The notes under the pieces are model-generated. The model saw only the letters and a program-made list of their open reading frames with translations. It did no database searches and had not been told where the DNA came from. Shown one piece after another: positions 47,401 to 51,339 of a stretch of DNA of 64,000 nt. This DNA comes from Ampullaceana balthica (Eukaryota; Mollusca; Gastropoda; Lymnaeidae). Made by a program: the position numbers and the translations under genes. Within the stretch, counting starts at the first letter, position 1. Every line of letters starts with the position of its first letter. The stretch lies in NCBI GenBank assembly GCA_944989445.1, contig CALYLW010000169.1, positions 642,811-706,810 on the forward strand, given 5' to 3'.

Positions 47401-50123
47401 TTTTTGTCCAGAAAGAAGACAAAACAAGGTCATTAATTATCAGGCGGACAAGTTTGCTAGCAGAACGTGCATGACTGACAAGAGTACACCTTGGGGAGAA
47501 TGACCCAGTACGTGTGAAGGGGTATTGTATCACTAAGGACTAATGTAAAGTTATACACGAAGCCACGCGTAATACTATCGCTGATCAACAAAGGCTTTCT
47601 TACTACGTGAGGTAGTGAAGGTCTGATTATGTATCTATCATATCTACATTGTGTGTAAATCGATAGTCTGAACGTCGACAATCGATGTTTATTGGAATGA
47701 GCCCGACAATAGTTTTATTTATTCTTCAGGAGATAAATTCCCCTGATTAGGGCCATTTATTGAAATCGTTTGTATGCCAGGGGTTATATAACAGGATTTG
47801 TATGATATGACCTCCTCCTGAGTAATACATATGTGGCGGTGTGCCCCAGGGCATGAGATATACACGAGGTATTTATAGTGTGACGAGCCCCGTTCCACTT
47901 CATTTGATTCCCCCCCTCTATCACACAATTGGTCCGAGACCCTTTTGCCGGGAACTGCCCATAATGGGAGATCAAACGATATGAATGTGACGATTGGCGT
48001 TACTTTGGAGGTGTGACTCTTTTAGTCCGTAGGGAAGTCGGAACTGAGTGATGATCGGGCGAGTAGATTAAGAGGACCAGGGATGCTACTAGACTACCCA
48101 GTATGCCAGGGCAAGACTCGACACATGAAATAGATCAAAGACGGTTGAGACGGCATCGCATTTTATGGCCGACACCAGGTTGAAATCCAGTTCGACTTGG
48201 ACACTTGACGGTGGCTAGTAAAGGTGACCAGCGACTGGACACTTGACGGTGGCTAGTTAAGGTGACCAGCGACTGGACACTTGACGGTGGCTAGTTAAGG
48301 TGACCAGTGACTGGACCCTTGACGGTGGCTAGTAAAGGTGACCAGCGACTGGACCCTTGACGGTGGCTAGTAAAGGTGACCAGCGACTAGACCCTTGACG
48401 GTGGCTAGTAAAGGTGACCAGCGACTGGACACTTGACGGTGGCTAGTAAAGGTGACCAGCGACTGGACACACGCCGGGCACATGGTTCAGAATTACAGGC
48501 AAGATCCCACGCCGATTGGATAAATAAAAGACCAAATCGGCATAACATAATTTTACCCGATTAGCTCTGAAGAGTTTCGGCGACAATGTTTTGGGATCCC
48601 ATACAAGGGGAGTCGTGGACAAAACCGAGACATACAGAGAGAGCGAGGGACGGATAGAGACCAATGTTCCCTTTAAGCTGCATGCGCGGCCGCGCAGATA
48701 TTTGACTGACGCCGCGCAGCAGTTTAGAATCACCACGCAAATTTTTTGGGTAAAATATTGCACAAAAAATGGACGTTTTTTGTACATTCCATATTACCAA
48801 GATGTTTTTTGTTACATTCCATACTACCAAGATGTTTTTTTGTACATTCCATACTACCAAGATGTTTTTTGTACATTCCATATTACCAAGATGTTTTTTG
48901 TACATTCCATATTACCAAGATGTTTTTTGTACATTCCATATTACCAAGATGTTTTTTGCACATTCCATAATATCAAGATGGTTTTTCTACATTCCATATT
49001 ACCAAGATGTTTTTTGTAAAAAGTAAATTGATGGATGCTCGATTATTTAAAATTACAATGTATTACAACAACGCCCGTGTGTTAGAAGAGTTTCAGTATG
49101 TTAAACAGAGGTCACCCAACATGAACCGATAGTTTCAGGGGCCGTGTCAAGTCTAGTGTGCTTTATGAAGCGTGTATGAGCTCTTCATATTTTATAGCAA
49201 GGTCCAGGAATCTAGTTCTCAATGGCATACGGATATGTTGATCGATATTTTGGAGGGAGTTAAATTACGACAGAAGTTAATGTTCCGTGAAATACATACG
49301 TGCTTTGATTTACTTCCCGCAAATATAATAAAAGTTTCTATTTCAACCAATCAAAAATATTGTAAATTATGTGTTATTTATTTTTTTAAAATGCGGACCA
49401 AGATATGTTCAGGCTTGACAATATGGCAGAACTTTTAAAGAAAACCTCAGCTAAATTTTAATCAGGAATCAAATTTTATTTTTATTTTTTAAATTATTAT
49501 TTTATTTCTCAATGCACTTCGGAAATTGAAATTGTGATTTTTTTGCAATTAGTCTTTATAGTAGCCCATGGTTTCTTTATCTTTTTAGTACATTGATCCC
49601 TTGAAAAAAAATTATTATCTGAACATATTAAATATTTATTTATCTTAGTAAAATAACTAAGCTAATTGACACCCTTGACACCTTTTATGAACATCCCTGA
49701 CACCTTTTATGGACACCCCTTACACGTTTAAACGGACACCCCTCACAATACCTTTACGGACCCCCTCACAAATTTGAAGGGTCTCAGAGAATCAAACGAC
49801 TTAATGATCTAACAAGCATTGGATTTGTCCATGTCACAGACTCTATGACTCTATGACTCTATGACTCTATTCGCCCACAGCTCAAACACACACACTTTCA
49901 AAAAATGTTGTTTAAAAAAAAACAACAACTCCATCTCAAAAACATAGGCTGACTGAAAGTGCATTTTGCACAGGTATCTTATTACCCGAGCCTACAATTA
50001 TTTATATCTTTAGTCTACCTCTAGTGTAAAGCGTTGAATGTCAATGTCACAGACGAGACTAAACATTGAAAAGGAAGTTGATCTCACCTGTATGACACGC
50101 TCTAGACGCTGGTCCCTGTCCAT
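1742..50123 (-). CDS. CROCC: Rootletin (ciliary rootlet coiled-coil protein), 22 exons, 3' part outside window
   Basis: Spliced CDS: 50123-50088, 38993-38706, 25357-25166, 24165-24079, 20068-19977, 18454-18289, 16646-16434, 15509-15421, 14898-14760, 13871-13651, 13084-13018, 11534-11398, 10708-10457, 9672-9563, 8781-8618, 7749-7626, 7279-7173, 5982-5845, 5381-5198, 4247-4078, 3020-2841, 1938-1742. All phases agree, giving 1117 codons plus 2 nt. The protein is nearly all charged heptad coiled coil, broken by a Ser/Pro/Arg-rich linker at about residues 465-510. Residues about 15-350 follow the N-terminal rootletin region of vertebrate CROCC closely (for example [19 protein letters not shown], then [14 protein letters not shown]), and later blocks also match. 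Known role of the family: it polymerises into the striated rootlet at the base of cilia and supports centrosome cohesion with C-NAP1 under NEK2 control. The remaining C-terminal half must lie left of base 1. CEP250 is a relative, but the N-terminal match favours CROCC. Confidence 0.93.
2426..2600. repeat. 15-bp tandem repeat in intron 21
   Basis: About 11 copies of GAGAGTAAGACTTGT with small changes. The length is a multiple of 3, so long spurious frames appear on both strands; they are not genes. Confidence 0.93.
2841..3020 (-). CDS. CROCC: CROCC exon 21
   Basis: Residues 993-1052, 60 codons in phase 0, acceptor TGACAG, donor [26 protein letters not shown] matches vertebrate rootletin (ERDEGLLLAESEKQQ). 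Confidence 0.93.
3021..3594. other. Intron 20, left part, AT-rich
   Basis: No coding potential, repeat copy or motif was recognised between exon 21 and the tandem array. Confidence 0.6.
3600..4122. repeat. CROCC: About 103-bp tandem duplication of the exon 20 donor region, 5 copies
   Basis: Each unit has a poly-C tract, AGGACAGGATGACCCAAGTG, the donor region and about 45 nt of exon 20 coding sequence. The rightmost copy is the real exon end (4078-4122). The others carry the same GTCAGT donor but no acceptor. The leftmost copy has GATACAG for GAGACAG. Confidence 0.95.
4078..4247 (-). CDS. CROCC: CROCC exon 20
   Basis: Residues 936-992, acceptor TTTCAG, donor GTCAGT, ends phase 0. [20 protein letters not shown] and [15 protein letters not shown] (vertebrate AAHEEDLQRLQ). 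Its last 45 nt and the donor are repeated about four more times in the downstream intron. Confidence 0.9.
4769..5101. mobile_element. hAT-like MITE in intron 19
   Basis: Terminal inverted repeats CAGAGGTCGGGA and TCCCGACCCCTG, flanked by 8-bp near-identical duplications TCCTAAAT (4761-4768) and TCATAAAT (5102-5109). Internal GGCTCTCACAGA is repeated. 333 bp, no coding capacity. Confidence 0.82.
5198..5381 (-). CDS. CROCC: CROCC exon 19
   Basis: Residues 875-936, acceptor TTACAG, donor GTGAGT, ends with 1 nt of a Ser codon. [20 protein letters not shown] lines up with the vertebrate LEGSLFEVQRQLAQLEARRE block. Confidence 0.92.
5480..5816. mobile_element. MITE-like inverted-repeat element in intron 18
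   Basis: Left end has TCCGGTGTATAAGACAAC, right end has GTCATCTTATACACAGGA, which are roughly inverse, and TTATACG-type motifs recur inside. Likely a non-autonomous DNA transposon; family and exact ends are uncertain. Confidence 0.6.
5845..5982 (-). CDS. CROCC: CROCC exon 18
   Basis: Residues 829-874, 46 codons in phase 0, acceptor TCTCCAG, donor [26 protein letters not shown] and a [13 protein letters not shown] segment similar to rootletin. Confidence 0.87.
5983..7172. other. Intron 17 (1.2 kb)
   Basis: AT-rich, with no ORF, array or repeat family that I could recognise. Confidence 0.55.
7173..7279 (-). CDS. CROCC: CROCC exon 17
   Basis: Residues 793-828, acceptor TGTTTAG, donor GTAGGC, ends phase 0. 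Coiled coil [20 protein letters not shown]. Confidence 0.88.
7626..7749 (-). CDS. CROCC: CROCC exon 16
   Basis: Residues 752-793, acceptor AATCAG, donor GTCAGA, ends with 1 nt of a Gly codon. [20 protein letters not shown] continues the coiled coil. Confidence 0.87.
7945..8200 (+). mobile_element. LINE 3' end remnant with ATT tail in intron 15
   Basis: A short frame encodes [13 protein letters not shown], typical of the last residues of many LINE reverse transcriptase ORFs. It is followed by GTAAAGCGCTGTGAGC, AGCGCTATATAAATAA and an (ATT)n tail, the usual 3' layout of such elements. It differs from the GATAA-tailed LINE elsewhere in the window. Confidence 0.6.
8297..8362. repeat. 20-bp triplet repeat
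   Basis: Three copies of TTATCTATCAGGGTGCACAG in tandem. Confidence 0.85.
8516..8580. repeat. 15-bp tandem repeat near the exon 15 donor
   Basis: Four copies of AATGTCTGACTTTTG, about 40 bp from the donor of exon 15. Confidence 0.9.
8618..8781 (-). CDS. CROCC: CROCC exon 15
   Basis: Residues 697-751, acceptor TTTCAG, donor GTAAGA, ends phase 0. [20 protein letters not shown] matches the conserved rootletin LNESLAQDKLDLNRLV block. Confidence 0.94.
9188..9563. repeat. 63-bp minisatellite at the exon 14 donor, about 6 copies
   Basis: Unit starts CCCAACCCCATCTCTGTGAA and ends TTCCTTGTTCTGACCA. The last copy runs into the real donor, so every unit carries the donor context GGTCAGAACAAGG. 63 bp is 21 codons, which leaves long spurious frames on both strands. 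Confidence 0.95.
9563..9672 (-). CDS. CROCC: CROCC exon 14
   Basis: Residues 660-697, acceptor TTTTCAG, donor GTCAGA. Encodes [20 protein letters not shown] and [16 protein letters not shown] 63-bp tandem array starts at the donor, and each unit repeats the donor context. Confidence 0.88.
9700..10456. other. Intron 13
   Basis: AT-rich and non-coding. A stretch at 9937-9990 (CCAGTGTTTCCTCTAATCTG) weakly resembles the CCAATGTTCCC repeat family seen at 26.6, 34.5 and 48.7 kb. Nothing else was recognised. Confidence 0.45.
10457..10708 (-). CDS. CROCC: CROCC exon 13
   Basis: Residues 576-660, 252 nt, acceptor TTTCAG, donor GTGAGT. Long coiled coil with [20 protein letters not shown] and [18 protein letters not shown]; begins with 1 nt and ends with 2 nt of split codons that fit both neighbours. 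Confidence 0.92.
11398..11534 (-). CDS. CROCC: CROCC exon 12
   Basis: Residues 531-576, acceptor TTTTAAG, donor GTAAGT, ends with a split Val codon. Coiled coil [20 protein letters not shown]. The acceptor lies inside a roughly 23-bp tandem repeat that continues into the intron. Confidence 0.87.
11529..11705. repeat. CROCC: About 23-bp tandem repeat spanning the exon 12 acceptor, about 7 copies
   Basis: Unit close to AGACACCTTAAAATAACACC plus ATG. The first copy includes the exon edge (AGACAC) and the acceptor TTTTAAG on the minus strand, so acceptor-like sites recur in the intron. Confidence 0.9.
12074..12673 (-). mobile_element. 5'-truncated LINE copy in CROCC intron 11
   Basis: Encodes on the minus strand the C-terminal 140 or so residues of the same reverse transcriptase as the 52.7-54.9 kb element, with only a few changes (for example [20 protein letters not shown]). 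It ends in the same tail with GATAA repeats. The flanks carry a 7-bp duplication ACCCTCT at 12067-12073 and 12674-12680, as expected for target-primed insertion. The orientation matches the host gene. Confidence 0.92.
12848..12925 (-). mobile_element. Fragment of tRNA-derived SINE family C
   Basis: CCCCTTTTCAGACCATGCTG and TATGGGGCAAGTGATG match the non-tRNA end of the SINE at 63690-63880. Confidence 0.6.
13018..13084 (-). CDS. CROCC: CROCC exon 11
   Basis: Residues 509-530, acceptor CCTCAG, donor [26 protein letters not shown] corresponds to the vertebrate segment ending in HKRQLQ after the SP linker. The exon is only 67 nt and was found by phase and similarity. Confidence 0.85.
13651..13871 (-). 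CDS. CROCC: CROCC exon 10 (Ser/Pro/Arg linker)
   Basis: Residues 435-508, acceptor TGTGCAG, donor GTGTGT, ends with a split Arg codon. After [12 protein letters not shown] and an acidic run (NEEEEG) comes a disordered stretch with repeated SP and RS pairs ([20 protein letters not shown]). Human rootletin has a similar basic SP-rich linker at the same place. Confidence 0.9.
14205..14745. repeat. 36-bp minisatellite next to the exon 9 donor, 15 near-identical copies
   Basis: Unit starts AACTCCATCTCTGAGAGTGA and is 12 codons long. Copies are almost perfect. At least five of six frames are open throughout, including the frame that continues from exon 9. Confidence 0.97.
14760..14898 (-). CDS. 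CROCC: CROCC exon 9
   Basis: Residues 388-434, acceptor TTGCCAG, donor GTATGT, ends phase 0. Contains [20 protein letters not shown]. The frame stays open across the donor into a 36-bp tandem array, so intron retention would not stop translation at once. Confidence 0.9.
14918..15095. repeat. 29-bp tandem repeat near the exon 9 acceptor
   Basis: About six copies of TTGGGACGATGAATGGTGGG plus TGCAAAGTG, starting about 20 bp from the acceptor of exon 9. Confidence 0.93.
15199..15444. repeat. CROCC: Tandem duplication of the exon 8 donor region, 4 copies
   Basis: Units of about 60-70 bp contain TAACTCATACTTGTCTTGTA and GGTCGTGGAC followed by a poly-C tract. The rightmost copy is the true exon 8 end and donor. 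Three further copies in the intron carry about 20 nt of exon sequence with the same donor. Confidence 0.93.
15421..15509 (-). CDS. CROCC: CROCC exon 8
   Basis: Residues 359-388, starts phase 0 and ends with a 2-nt split Lys codon; acceptor ATGACAG, donor GTATGA. Encodes a short coiled-coil piece ([20 protein letters not shown]). Its last 20 or so nt and its donor are copied in the intron. Confidence 0.88.
15905..15930. repeat. (GT)n microsatellite
   Basis: Run of GT repeats followed by poly-T in intron 7; a TTTA run follows at about 16018-16040. Confidence 0.9.
16127..16420. repeat. 31-bp minisatellite beside the exon 7 donor, about 9 copies
   Basis: Unit GTGGGACATGATGCCGATAT plus AGATGCTAGCA. 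It ends about 13 bp from the GTAAGT donor of exon 7. Confidence 0.96.
16434..16646 (-). CDS. CROCC: CROCC exon 7
   Basis: Residues 288-358, 71 codons in phase 0, acceptor TTCCAG, donor GTAAGT. Carries [20 protein letters not shown] and [12 protein letters not shown], the best conserved rootletin core. Tandem arrays press on both sides: 31-bp units at the donor and 37-bp units at the acceptor. Confidence 0.95.
16641..17945. repeat. CROCC: 37-bp minisatellite spanning the exon 7 acceptor, about 35 copies
   Basis: Unit CTGGAACACACACAAACTTA plus ATGAAATTATCAAATTG. The first unit boundary is the exon itself: AATTG at the end of exon 7 and CTGGAACACAC form the acceptor. Copies up to about 17440 are nearly identical; the distal third (17440-17945) is diverged (CTGTAACAGAC variants, shorter units). 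Confidence 0.97.
18289..18454 (-). CDS. CROCC: CROCC exon 6
   Basis: Residues up to 287, starts with 1 nt completing an Arg codon, ends phase 0; acceptor TTCCACAG, donor [26 protein letters not shown] and [16 protein letters not shown] match rootletin. A 53-bp tandem array abuts the acceptor. Confidence 0.93.
18460..18780. repeat. 53-bp minisatellite beside the exon 6 acceptor, about 6 copies
   Basis: Unit begins AACAGCAGTGACACCATCAG and includes CTGTGTACAGTGACTGCTA. It starts a few bases from the acceptor. Confidence 0.95.
18991..19855 (+). mobile_element. Interspersed repeat family D, long copy, in intron 5
   Basis: Left end AAATCCCTTATATTAACT, right end ATATAAGGGATTTATAGTCA. The ends share an inverted TAAATCCYTTATAT motif near each tip. 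The inner part has CGCC-rich palindromic runs (GGGCGCCTAAGGCGC). Other copies lie at 42.2-43.3, 44.5, 45.0, 55.7 and 61.7 kb. No coding capacity; class unknown. Confidence 0.7.
19977..20068 (-). CDS. CROCC: CROCC exon 5
   Basis: Residues 202-232 (last codon split after 2 nt), donor GTATTG. The frame is not the longest ORF here and was fixed by phase and by the conserved [15 protein letters not shown]. The acceptor chosen is ATGTTTAG before TCG TCC TCT. A weaker alternative 8 nt inside the exon (TCCTCTGAG, exon edge at 20060) does not keep the phase as simply. Confidence 0.78.
20705..20850. repeat. Imperfect ATGTCA-based tandem repeat in intron 4
   Basis: Alternating GATGTCAACATGTCACA and ACATGACATCAACATGTC blocks, partly palindromic. 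Confidence 0.85.
20851..22548. other. Intron 4, middle part
   Basis: AT-rich non-coding DNA; short frames without protein-like features. Nothing else recognised. Confidence 0.5.
22557..22723. mobile_element. hAT-type MITE, 167 bp, intron 4
   Basis: Perfect terminal inverted repeats CAGTGCTTCTCAA and TTGAGAAGCACTG, flanked by 8-bp duplications TCCTGTAC (22549-22556) and TCCTATAC (22724-22731) with one mismatch. Confidence 0.9.
23485..23894. mobile_element. MITE inserted in the exon 4 minisatellite
   Basis: Inverted ends rich in GTCAAAACGGC on the left and GCCGTTTTGTC on the right. It is bounded by CAACATAC on both sides (right copy 23895-23902), which is also part of the flanking tandem unit, so the duplication is suggestive rather than proof. 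Confidence 0.7.
23902..24095. repeat. CROCC: 41-bp tandem repeat spanning the exon 4 donor
   Basis: Unit holds CCTGTTACTGTAAACAC, which is the last 17 nt of exon 4, plus the GTATGT donor and an intronic tail (ATAAACAAGAACATATCAAC). About four copies, and part of another (23465-23484) left of the MITE. The copy at 23902 extends to about 28 nt of exon sequence. Confidence 0.92.
24079..24165 (-). CDS. CROCC: CROCC exon 4
   Basis: Residues 173-201, 29 codons in phase 0, acceptor CCTCACAG, donor [21 protein letters not shown] matches the rootletin block after the QAYQ motif. The last 17 nt and the donor are copied in the intronic tandem array directly downstream. Confidence 0.9.
24448..24525. repeat. 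19-bp tandem repeat
   Basis: Four copies of CTGTCTTGGTATGACCACC in intron 3. Confidence 0.93.
25166..25357 (-). CDS. CROCC: CROCC exon 3
   Basis: Residues 109-172, 64 codons in phase 0, acceptor CTTTCAG, donor GTGGGT. Contains [18 protein letters not shown] and the highly conserved [20 protein letters not shown] block, the strongest single rootletin signature in the window. Confidence 0.95.
25358..26642. other. Intron 2, right-hand start, GC-richer
   Basis: Several short frames but none with recognisable protein features or a supported splice join. A frame at 26493-26263 (minus) has a protein-like composition but no clear exon boundaries. Confidence 0.4.
26643..26820. mobile_element. MITE of the CCAATGTTCCC family
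   Basis: Starts CCAATGTTCCCTTTAAGCT and ends AAGGACCAACGAATCTTAGT followed by GGGAGCATTG, an inverse of the start. Related pieces lie at 34483-34640 (opposite ends kept) and 48660-48775. Confidence 0.7.
27031..27281 (-). mobile_element. tRNA-derived SINE family A, old copy
   Basis: Minus-strand copy with the hairpin tail (CAGACGCTCCTTCTATGCAG on the plus strand) and a diverged tRNA-like head (CATGCGACTCGACCATCGCG). Internal deletions and substitutions show age. Confidence 0.85.
28388..28638 (+). mobile_element. tRNA-derived SINE family B
   Basis: Head GGCTGGATAGCGAAGTCAAT with a GTGGGATCGATCCCAC arm resembling a T-arm/B box, then an unrelated body (CTGACCTGGAGAGGGATGGG) and an A-rich 3' end. 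A second copy is at 32757-32965. Confidence 0.75.
28724..28884. mobile_element. hAT-type MITE, 161 bp
   Basis: Terminal repeats CAGTGGCGTAGCTAGG and CCTAGCTACGCCACTG. Flanks AAATCAAA and AAATCACG agree over the first 6 of 8 bases. Confidence 0.82.
29690..30212. repeat. 61-bp minisatellite, about 9 copies, intron 2
   Basis: Unit begins GCTAGCTGTGGAAGGCTAGC; the first copies carry GTGGAAGTGGCTAGC. Contains inverted GCTAGC pairs. Confidence 0.95.
31225..32167. repeat. 58-bp minisatellite, about 16 copies, intron 2
   Basis: Unit begins GGTCCGTGTGAACAAGCTGA followed by TATATACTAGCTGAG. One copy near 31435 has a TACTA insertion. Confidence 0.96.
32757..32965 (+). mobile_element. tRNA-derived SINE family B, second copy
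   Basis: GCGATAGCGAAGTCAATAGT and TGCTCGCC-like head with the body CTGACCTGGAGACGAGATGG, matching 28388-28600. Confidence 0.75.
32966..34482. other. Intron 2, no recognised feature
   Basis: Non-coding, with short frames only. Poly-G tracts at about 33140 and 34050. Confidence 0.45.
34483..34640. mobile_element. MITE of the CCAATGTTCCC family, reverse copy
   Basis: CCAATGTCCCCTCTAGGGTT and CGTTGGTCCGTG at the left; GCTGCGCGGTAATTCTAAAC further right is the inverse of the GCGCGGCAGTTTAGAATTAC segment at 26.69 kb. The right end is truncated or diverged. Confidence 0.62.
34641..36130. other. Intron 2, no recognised feature
   Basis: A 179-codon open frame at 35349-34810 (minus) has no motif I recognise and no supported splice sites. 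Poly-C tracts lie at about 35165 and 35405. Confidence 0.4.
36135..37912. repeat. Satellite of mixed 37-bp and 22-bp units, intron 2
   Basis: The 37-bp unit contains ACCTGTAACAGAACAGGT, an inverted repeat with 6-bp arms. A 22-bp variant (TGTAACAGAACAGGTCATAG plus AA) lacks 15 bp including the left arm. The two types alternate irregularly in the left half; the right half (after about 37200) is almost only 37-bp units. Confidence 0.96.
38535..38660 (-). mobile_element. Fragment of SINE family C in intron 2
   Basis: CCCCTTTCAGACCATGATGG and CCCCGGGGGCCTTGCCA match the body of the 63690-63880 copy; the tRNA-like head is missing. Confidence 0.65.
38706..38993 (-). CDS. CROCC: CROCC exon 2
   Basis: Residues 13-108, phase 0 at both ends, acceptor TTTTTTCAG, donor GTGAGT. 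Contains [16 protein letters not shown], then [19 protein letters not shown] and [13 protein letters not shown], all in the same order as in vertebrate rootletin. Confidence 0.93.
39768..40239. mobile_element. hAT-type MITE, 472 bp, intron 1
   Basis: Ends TAGGGCTGG and GCAGCCCTA, with a perfect 8-bp duplication CAAAATAG at 39760-39767 and 40240-40247. Internal ATTAATCG-type inverted motifs relate it to the element at 43.3-44.5 kb. Confidence 0.9.
40248..41486. other. Intron 1, AT-rich, no recognised feature
   Basis: No ORF, array or repeat copy recognised up to the possible alternative first exon. Confidence 0.5.
41487..41786 (-). CDS. CROCC: Possible alternative CROCC first exon (100 codons)
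   Basis: Open frame beginning [17 protein letters not shown] with an in-frame TGA a few codons upstream. It can end at a GTCAGC donor in phase 0 after SDFW, exactly the phase needed by exon 2. The protein is hydrophilic and rich in charged residues, then Tyr/His/Gly ([12 protein letters not shown]). No acceptor in a compatible phase is seen just upstream, so it would be an alternative first exon with its own promoter rather than a cassette exon. I do not recognise this N-terminus. It could also be an unrelated open frame. Confidence 0.42.
42264..42350 (+). mobile_element. Repeat family D, left-end fragment
   Basis: AAATCCCTTATATTAACTCC and GTCCCGCGGAAAAACAAAAG match the left end of the 18991 copy. 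Confidence 0.6.
42365..42856 (-). mobile_element. Repeat family D, full-length short copy
   Basis: Runs from GTTTTTGACTATAAATCC to CACGAGTTAATATAAAGG. Holds four spaced copies of an ATAATRCGCASCG-like motif and a GTACATGCAATCGATCTGAA block shared with other copies. Confidence 0.75.
42885..43200 (-). mobile_element. Repeat family D, truncated copy
   Basis: TACTATAAATCCTTTATATA and three CGCACCG-type motifs repeat the pattern of the neighbouring copy in the same orientation. Confidence 0.68.
43473..43892 (-). mobile_element. Same-family hAT copy inserted in reverse
   Basis: Its left end TAGGGCTGTTAACG equals the inverse of the outer right end, and its right end (TTTCCGCAGCCCTA) is the inverse of the outer left end. 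Flanked by TTTTAAAC at 43465-43472 and 43893-43900. In its own sense it encodes a BED-finger-like start ([13 protein letters not shown]). Confidence 0.85.
43910..44203 (+). pseudogene. hAT transposase fragment (BED remnant joined to C-terminal dimerisation domain)
   Basis: 97 codons. [20 protein letters not shown] and [10 protein letters not shown] form the typical hAT C-terminal dimerisation signature, where the family usually continues RLFS; here a stop follows. The start ([12 protein letters not shown]) looks like the tail of a BED zinc finger whose Cys pair is gone. The catalytic core is deleted, so no active enzyme is expected. Confidence 0.85.
44998..45487 (+). mobile_element. Repeat family D, full-length short copy
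   Basis: From CTTTTATATTAACTCGTGGT to GGATTTATAGTCAAAAACTT, with four spaced CG-containing motifs (GGTGCGTATTATATTGAAC and variants). Confidence 0.75.
45667..46076. mobile_element. MITE of the GGCCGTCC family
   Basis: Ends GGGACCGTCCAAAAATGACG and ATTTATGGACGGCCC are inverse. Next to each end are C-rich CGTCACAAA blocks. A related copy is at 57575-57832. Confidence 0.75.
46080..48185. other. Intron 1, no recognised gene
   Basis: AT-rich. A loose GGCAGTCAGGTAAGTA repeat at 46995-47130 and an AT run at 47350-47380. No supported coding region. Confidence 0.5.
48195..48470. repeat. 38-bp minisatellite, about 7 copies
   Basis: Unit GACTGGACACTTGACGGTGG plus CTAGTAAAGGTGACCAGC. Confidence 0.95.
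48660..48775. mobile_element. MITE of the CCAATGTTCCC family, left part
   Basis: CCAATGTTCCCTTTAAGCTG and GCAGTTTAGAATCACC match 26643-26740. It runs directly into a 29-bp tandem array in place of its right end. Confidence 0.65.
48770..49020. repeat. 29-30-bp tandem repeat, 8 copies
   Basis: Unit TTTTTTGTACATTCCATATT plus ACCAAGATG; copies vary slightly (CATACTACC, CATAATATC). Confidence 0.95.
49021..50087. other. Intron 1, start of intron next to exon 1
   Basis: Two weak repeats: GACACC/TTTTATGGACA phrases at 49670-49760 and four CTCTATGA units at 49843-49872. No coding signal. Confidence 0.5.
50088..50123 (-). CDS. CROCC: CROCC exon 1 (start codon)
   Basis: Encodes residues 1-12, [12 protein letters not shown], then a GTGAG donor in phase 0. 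An in-frame stop at 50178-50180 with no ATG in between makes 50123 the first Met. The join to exon 2 gives [13 protein letters not shown], which resembles the start of vertebrate rootletin (LETVIQ...LESSVL). The exon is far too short to be found by ORF length. The 5' UTR end is not determined. Confidence 0.75.
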
Positions 50124-50720
50124 TGACACCGGTTGTTGTCGTAACGGGCAAGTATCCTCTAACTCGCTACCACTTCACTACACTATTTCCTCTTTGTTTC
50201 TGCCTTCTCCGGTCCCCGAGTTCCTTGTATTACACGACTCGCCTGCCACTAAAACCCACAGTTCGATCTCTGTTTCCTTCAATCTTCCCCCCACCAACAA
50301 TAATAAATAAAAATCATTCAACAAAAACCGAGTCGCCTCTGGCCCTGCGCTTTTTCTTACACACGAAAACAAAACACGTGTAGCGTCTTTCTGGTACCAG
50401 ACAGAGCAAAGCGAAACGAGCCACGATCCCAGGACACCGGCATGCCGCCACACATCTCTAATCACCGATAATTAGTGACGATTCCCGAACAGCGGCTTGA
50501 TTAGAGAGTTTGTCCCGTGATGTCATGGAAAATAGAAACTTTAAAGAGCGAAAGGGTGGGTGTGTGGTGGGGGGTGGTTTGACCCGTTTTCCAACACGAC
50601 CTAAACATACGAGTTGTTTCCGTAACGGGGCCCTCTCTTCTCGCTTGCTGTCACCTGGACGCGAAACGGAAGAAGCGGCGTAAAGAGGGGGGGGGGAGGC
50701 GCACCGGTGCCAGACTAAGC
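50124..50720 (-). promoter_or_regulatory. 5' UTR and putative promoter of CROCC with two X-box-like sites
   Basis: GC-richer than its surroundings, with CpG-containing stretches near 50330-50460 and 50630-50700. Two sites share the half-site layout GTTACG-NN-AACAAC on the minus strand, at 50132-50145 and 50613-50626. Each fits the general RFX X-box pattern (RYYNYY, 1-3 nt, RRNRAC) at all but one position. RFX factors drive many ciliary genes, so the location is apt, but short motifs like this also arise by chance. No TATA box stands out and the start site is not fixed. Confidence 0.4.
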
Positions 50721-51038
50721 CAGGTGGATGTTATTGGGCTGTAACTGATAGATCAGTTGGGCAGTGAGCGACTAAATCTACTGCCAGTCATGGGGGGACA
50801 CGGTGTTCGATGGATCGATAGATCAATGAAACGGGTCTTAACTTGAGAGTCAGAGACCCTGGGATAATAAGTCCCAATATTTCTAGAGGCCTTTTTTTTT
50901 ATGGAGACTTAAATTCAAATACCAAATATATAATTGAAAAAAAAAGAGAAGAAGAAAAATCAGGAAATTTGTTGTAACTGAATTACAAGAGACACACAAA
51001 AATTGCGTGAGAACAAATAATAAATTAAAGCTTTATTA

Positions 51039-51316
51039 TCTTATCTTATCTATACAGACGCTCCTTCTATGCAGAAGATAGTTGCGTCCACAGACCATGA
51101 CAGATGATCTGTTGGCAAGTGATGCAGCATTCACAGGCCACGGCTTTGTGGGTTCCACGCATTACCCAGCCGCCTAACTACATGTAGTGTTAGGTACCCA
51201 TTCGGAGCCGGGTGACTCAGGGACGCCCTAGGCCCCGGGAACAAACCCTTGCCTTCACACGGATTCGAACCCGTGACCATCGGTACGACAGTCCAGTGCG
51301 CTGCCACTCGACCACC
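51039..51316 (-). mobile_element. tRNA-derived SINE family A
   Basis: tRNA-like head with intact A box (TGGTCGAGTGG) and B box (GGTTCGAATCC), a GC-rich body and the hairpin tail with GATAA repeats. Flanked by 9-bp duplications GCTTTATTA (51030-51038 and 51317-51325). Confidence 0.93.
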
Positions 51317-51339
51317 GCTTTATTAAATGACTAATACTA

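Noticed and set aside
50178..50465. 95-codon minus-strand frame upstream of exon 1
   Set aside because: It ends at the in-frame stop upstream of the CROCC start; probably 5' UTR or promoter sequence. An upstream ORF cannot be excluded.
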